A stretch of 33,368 nt of DNA, taken from the NCBI GenBank assembly GCA_031289425.1, contig JAITPM010000052.1, positions 1 through 33,368 of the forward strand, in the 5' to 3' direction. Of the stretch, positions 32,546 to 33,368 are shown piece after piece. Position 1 is the stretch's first letter. Each line of letters starts with the position of its first letter. The notes under the pieces are model-generated. The model was not told the DNA's origin and did no database searches. It saw only the letters and a program-made list of their open reading frames with translations. The position numbers and the translations under genes are program-made. Source of the stretch: Fusobacteriaceae bacterium (lineage in GTDB: Bacteria; Fusobacteriota; Fusobacteriia; Fusobacteriales; Fusobacteriaceae).

Positions 32546-33368
32546 TTATGTATATTTTTTATCAAATTTTTCAATTAAAATATCTTTAAAAAATGAATAG
32601 ATTTCTTTATTTGGAATCTTTAACAAATATATCCCAGTTTCTATTTTTTCTTTAATAGTTAAATATCCACCTGATAGTAATAATGTCCAGAGGCTATCTT
32701 GAATGGAAAGGTTATCAAATGTCATACTTTCATCTATATATTGTTCCGTAACAGAATTATTAACTAAATTCATAAGCTCACTAAAAATATCCTCATCTGA
32801 TAAATCCAAGACCTCATTTATAAGATAATTATCAGAAGTATTTACCCAATATGCTCCTAATTTTTTAGTATTTAAATATTTTATTATAGACCATGGATTA
32901 TATATGTCATAATTACCAAATTTATATCCATTGTACCATTTTTTTACGTCGTCAATACTGTCCAACAACTTATATTCTTTTAATGCATTATCTATATCAT
33001 CTTCTTTAAGACCAAAAAAATCCGAAAATTTTTCATCTAATATAGTATAGACATCAAGGTTATTCAGACCTGAGAAAATACCTTCTTTTGCAACCCTTAT
33101 TATTCCTGTCATTATACCAAATTGTAAATATTCATTATCTTTTAATGCTGAGCTATAAAAATTCTTAAAAAAATCTATAATTTTATCATAATATTTATTT
33201 GCATAAGCAGAAATAATCGGGGTATCATATTCGTCTATTAGAATTATTACTTTTTTATTATAAGTTTTATATAATAATTCGGATAATAATTTTAATGAAA
33301 ATTTAAGTTTTACATAATTTAGCTCACCTTTAATAGATGATATAAATTTTTCTTTGTCTACTTCATCA
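32546..33368 (-). pseudogene. AAA-ATPase-like / DUF1703 family protein, 3'-truncated; 5' end outside the window
   Basis: Open on the minus strand from the window edge. Visible parts: VIILIDEYDTPIISAYANKYY (Walker B region of the AAA-ATPase_like domain), FFKNFYSSALKDNEYLQFGIMTGIIRVAKEGIFSGLNN, WYNGYKFGNYDIYNPWSI, YWVNTSDN, LWTLLLSGGYLTI. The reading extends upstream of ATG 33112, which is an internal Met. In this family roughly 150 further residues with a PD-(D/E)XK nuclease domain (PF08011) follow the segment seen at its end (IPNKEIYSFFKDI). Here it stops at KKYT (TAA 32546-32548), 12 bases from the duplicated iclR end, so the nuclease domain appears lost. Such proteins are common, often decayed, in Fusobacteria and Clostridia. 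Confidence 0.85.

Noticed and set aside
32257-32574. 105-codon minus-strand frame over the methylase end and repeat
   Set aside because: Shadow of the methylase and of repeat copy 2; no ribosome site and an Arg/Ser/Cys-rich composition typical of antisense reading.

Overview
The window is AT-rich, densely coded bacterial DNA with long minus-strand operons. It suggests a low-GC anaerobe. Pointers are a single-chain clostridial-type PurL of about 1250 residues, formate-tetrahydrofolate ligase at the head of a purine operon, a purine riboswitch, a YerC/TrpR-like protein, an LDCC-type small metal protein and a DUF1703-type AAA protein. These fit Clostridia/Tissierellia or Fusobacteriota. The loose lipobox (FISC) and the cardiolipin synthase would suit Fusobacteriota, but I cannot settle the phylum by eye.

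Layout. (1) 1-4316 is a patchy accessory region: a YaaW/DUF3944 protein, a double CxxC mini-protein, a broken gene with a 27-bp tandem repeat, a WYL regulator with a likely operator, a 429-bp segment bounded by two copies of a 25-bp palindrome, decayed coding remnants and an orphan HicB antitoxin. (2) 4356-10392 (minus) is a copper operon: LDCC mini-protein, an HMA / TauE-SafE-DsbD / cupredoxin fusion, a 29-residue HWHC membrane peptide, CopA, and an OmpR-type regulator with its histidine kinase. (3) 10512-24740 (minus) is one long purine operon. It starts at a sigma70-like promoter and a guanine-class purine riboswitch, then a 47-residue small ORF, fhs, purL, purE, purC, purF, purM, purN, purH, purD, yerC-like and a nitrilase-family amidase, ending at a hairpin terminator. 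Fhs makes the 10-formyl-THF consumed by PurN and PurH. No purK, purB or purA lies here. (4) 24790-28221 (minus) is a 1143-residue protein with a degenerate SIR2-like head, a long Glu/Lys-rich repeat region and an unrecognised C-terminal domain. (5) 28639-31380 (plus) holds cardiolipin synthase, tRNA-Arg(CCT), a small lipoprotein and an IclR regulator. (6) 31283-33368 is a foreign-looking Dam-type adenine methylase without a nuclease partner. It lies between the iclR 3' end and a second, 96 percent identical 98-bp copy of that end. Right behind the second copy a DUF1703-type AAA protein stops before its expected nuclease domain.

Strongest leads: the methylase insertion with a long terminal duplication and truncated neighbour; the riboswitch leader carrying an unannotated small ORF; the SIR2-like protein that has lost its catalytic His; and the two metal-linked mini-proteins in the copper operon.
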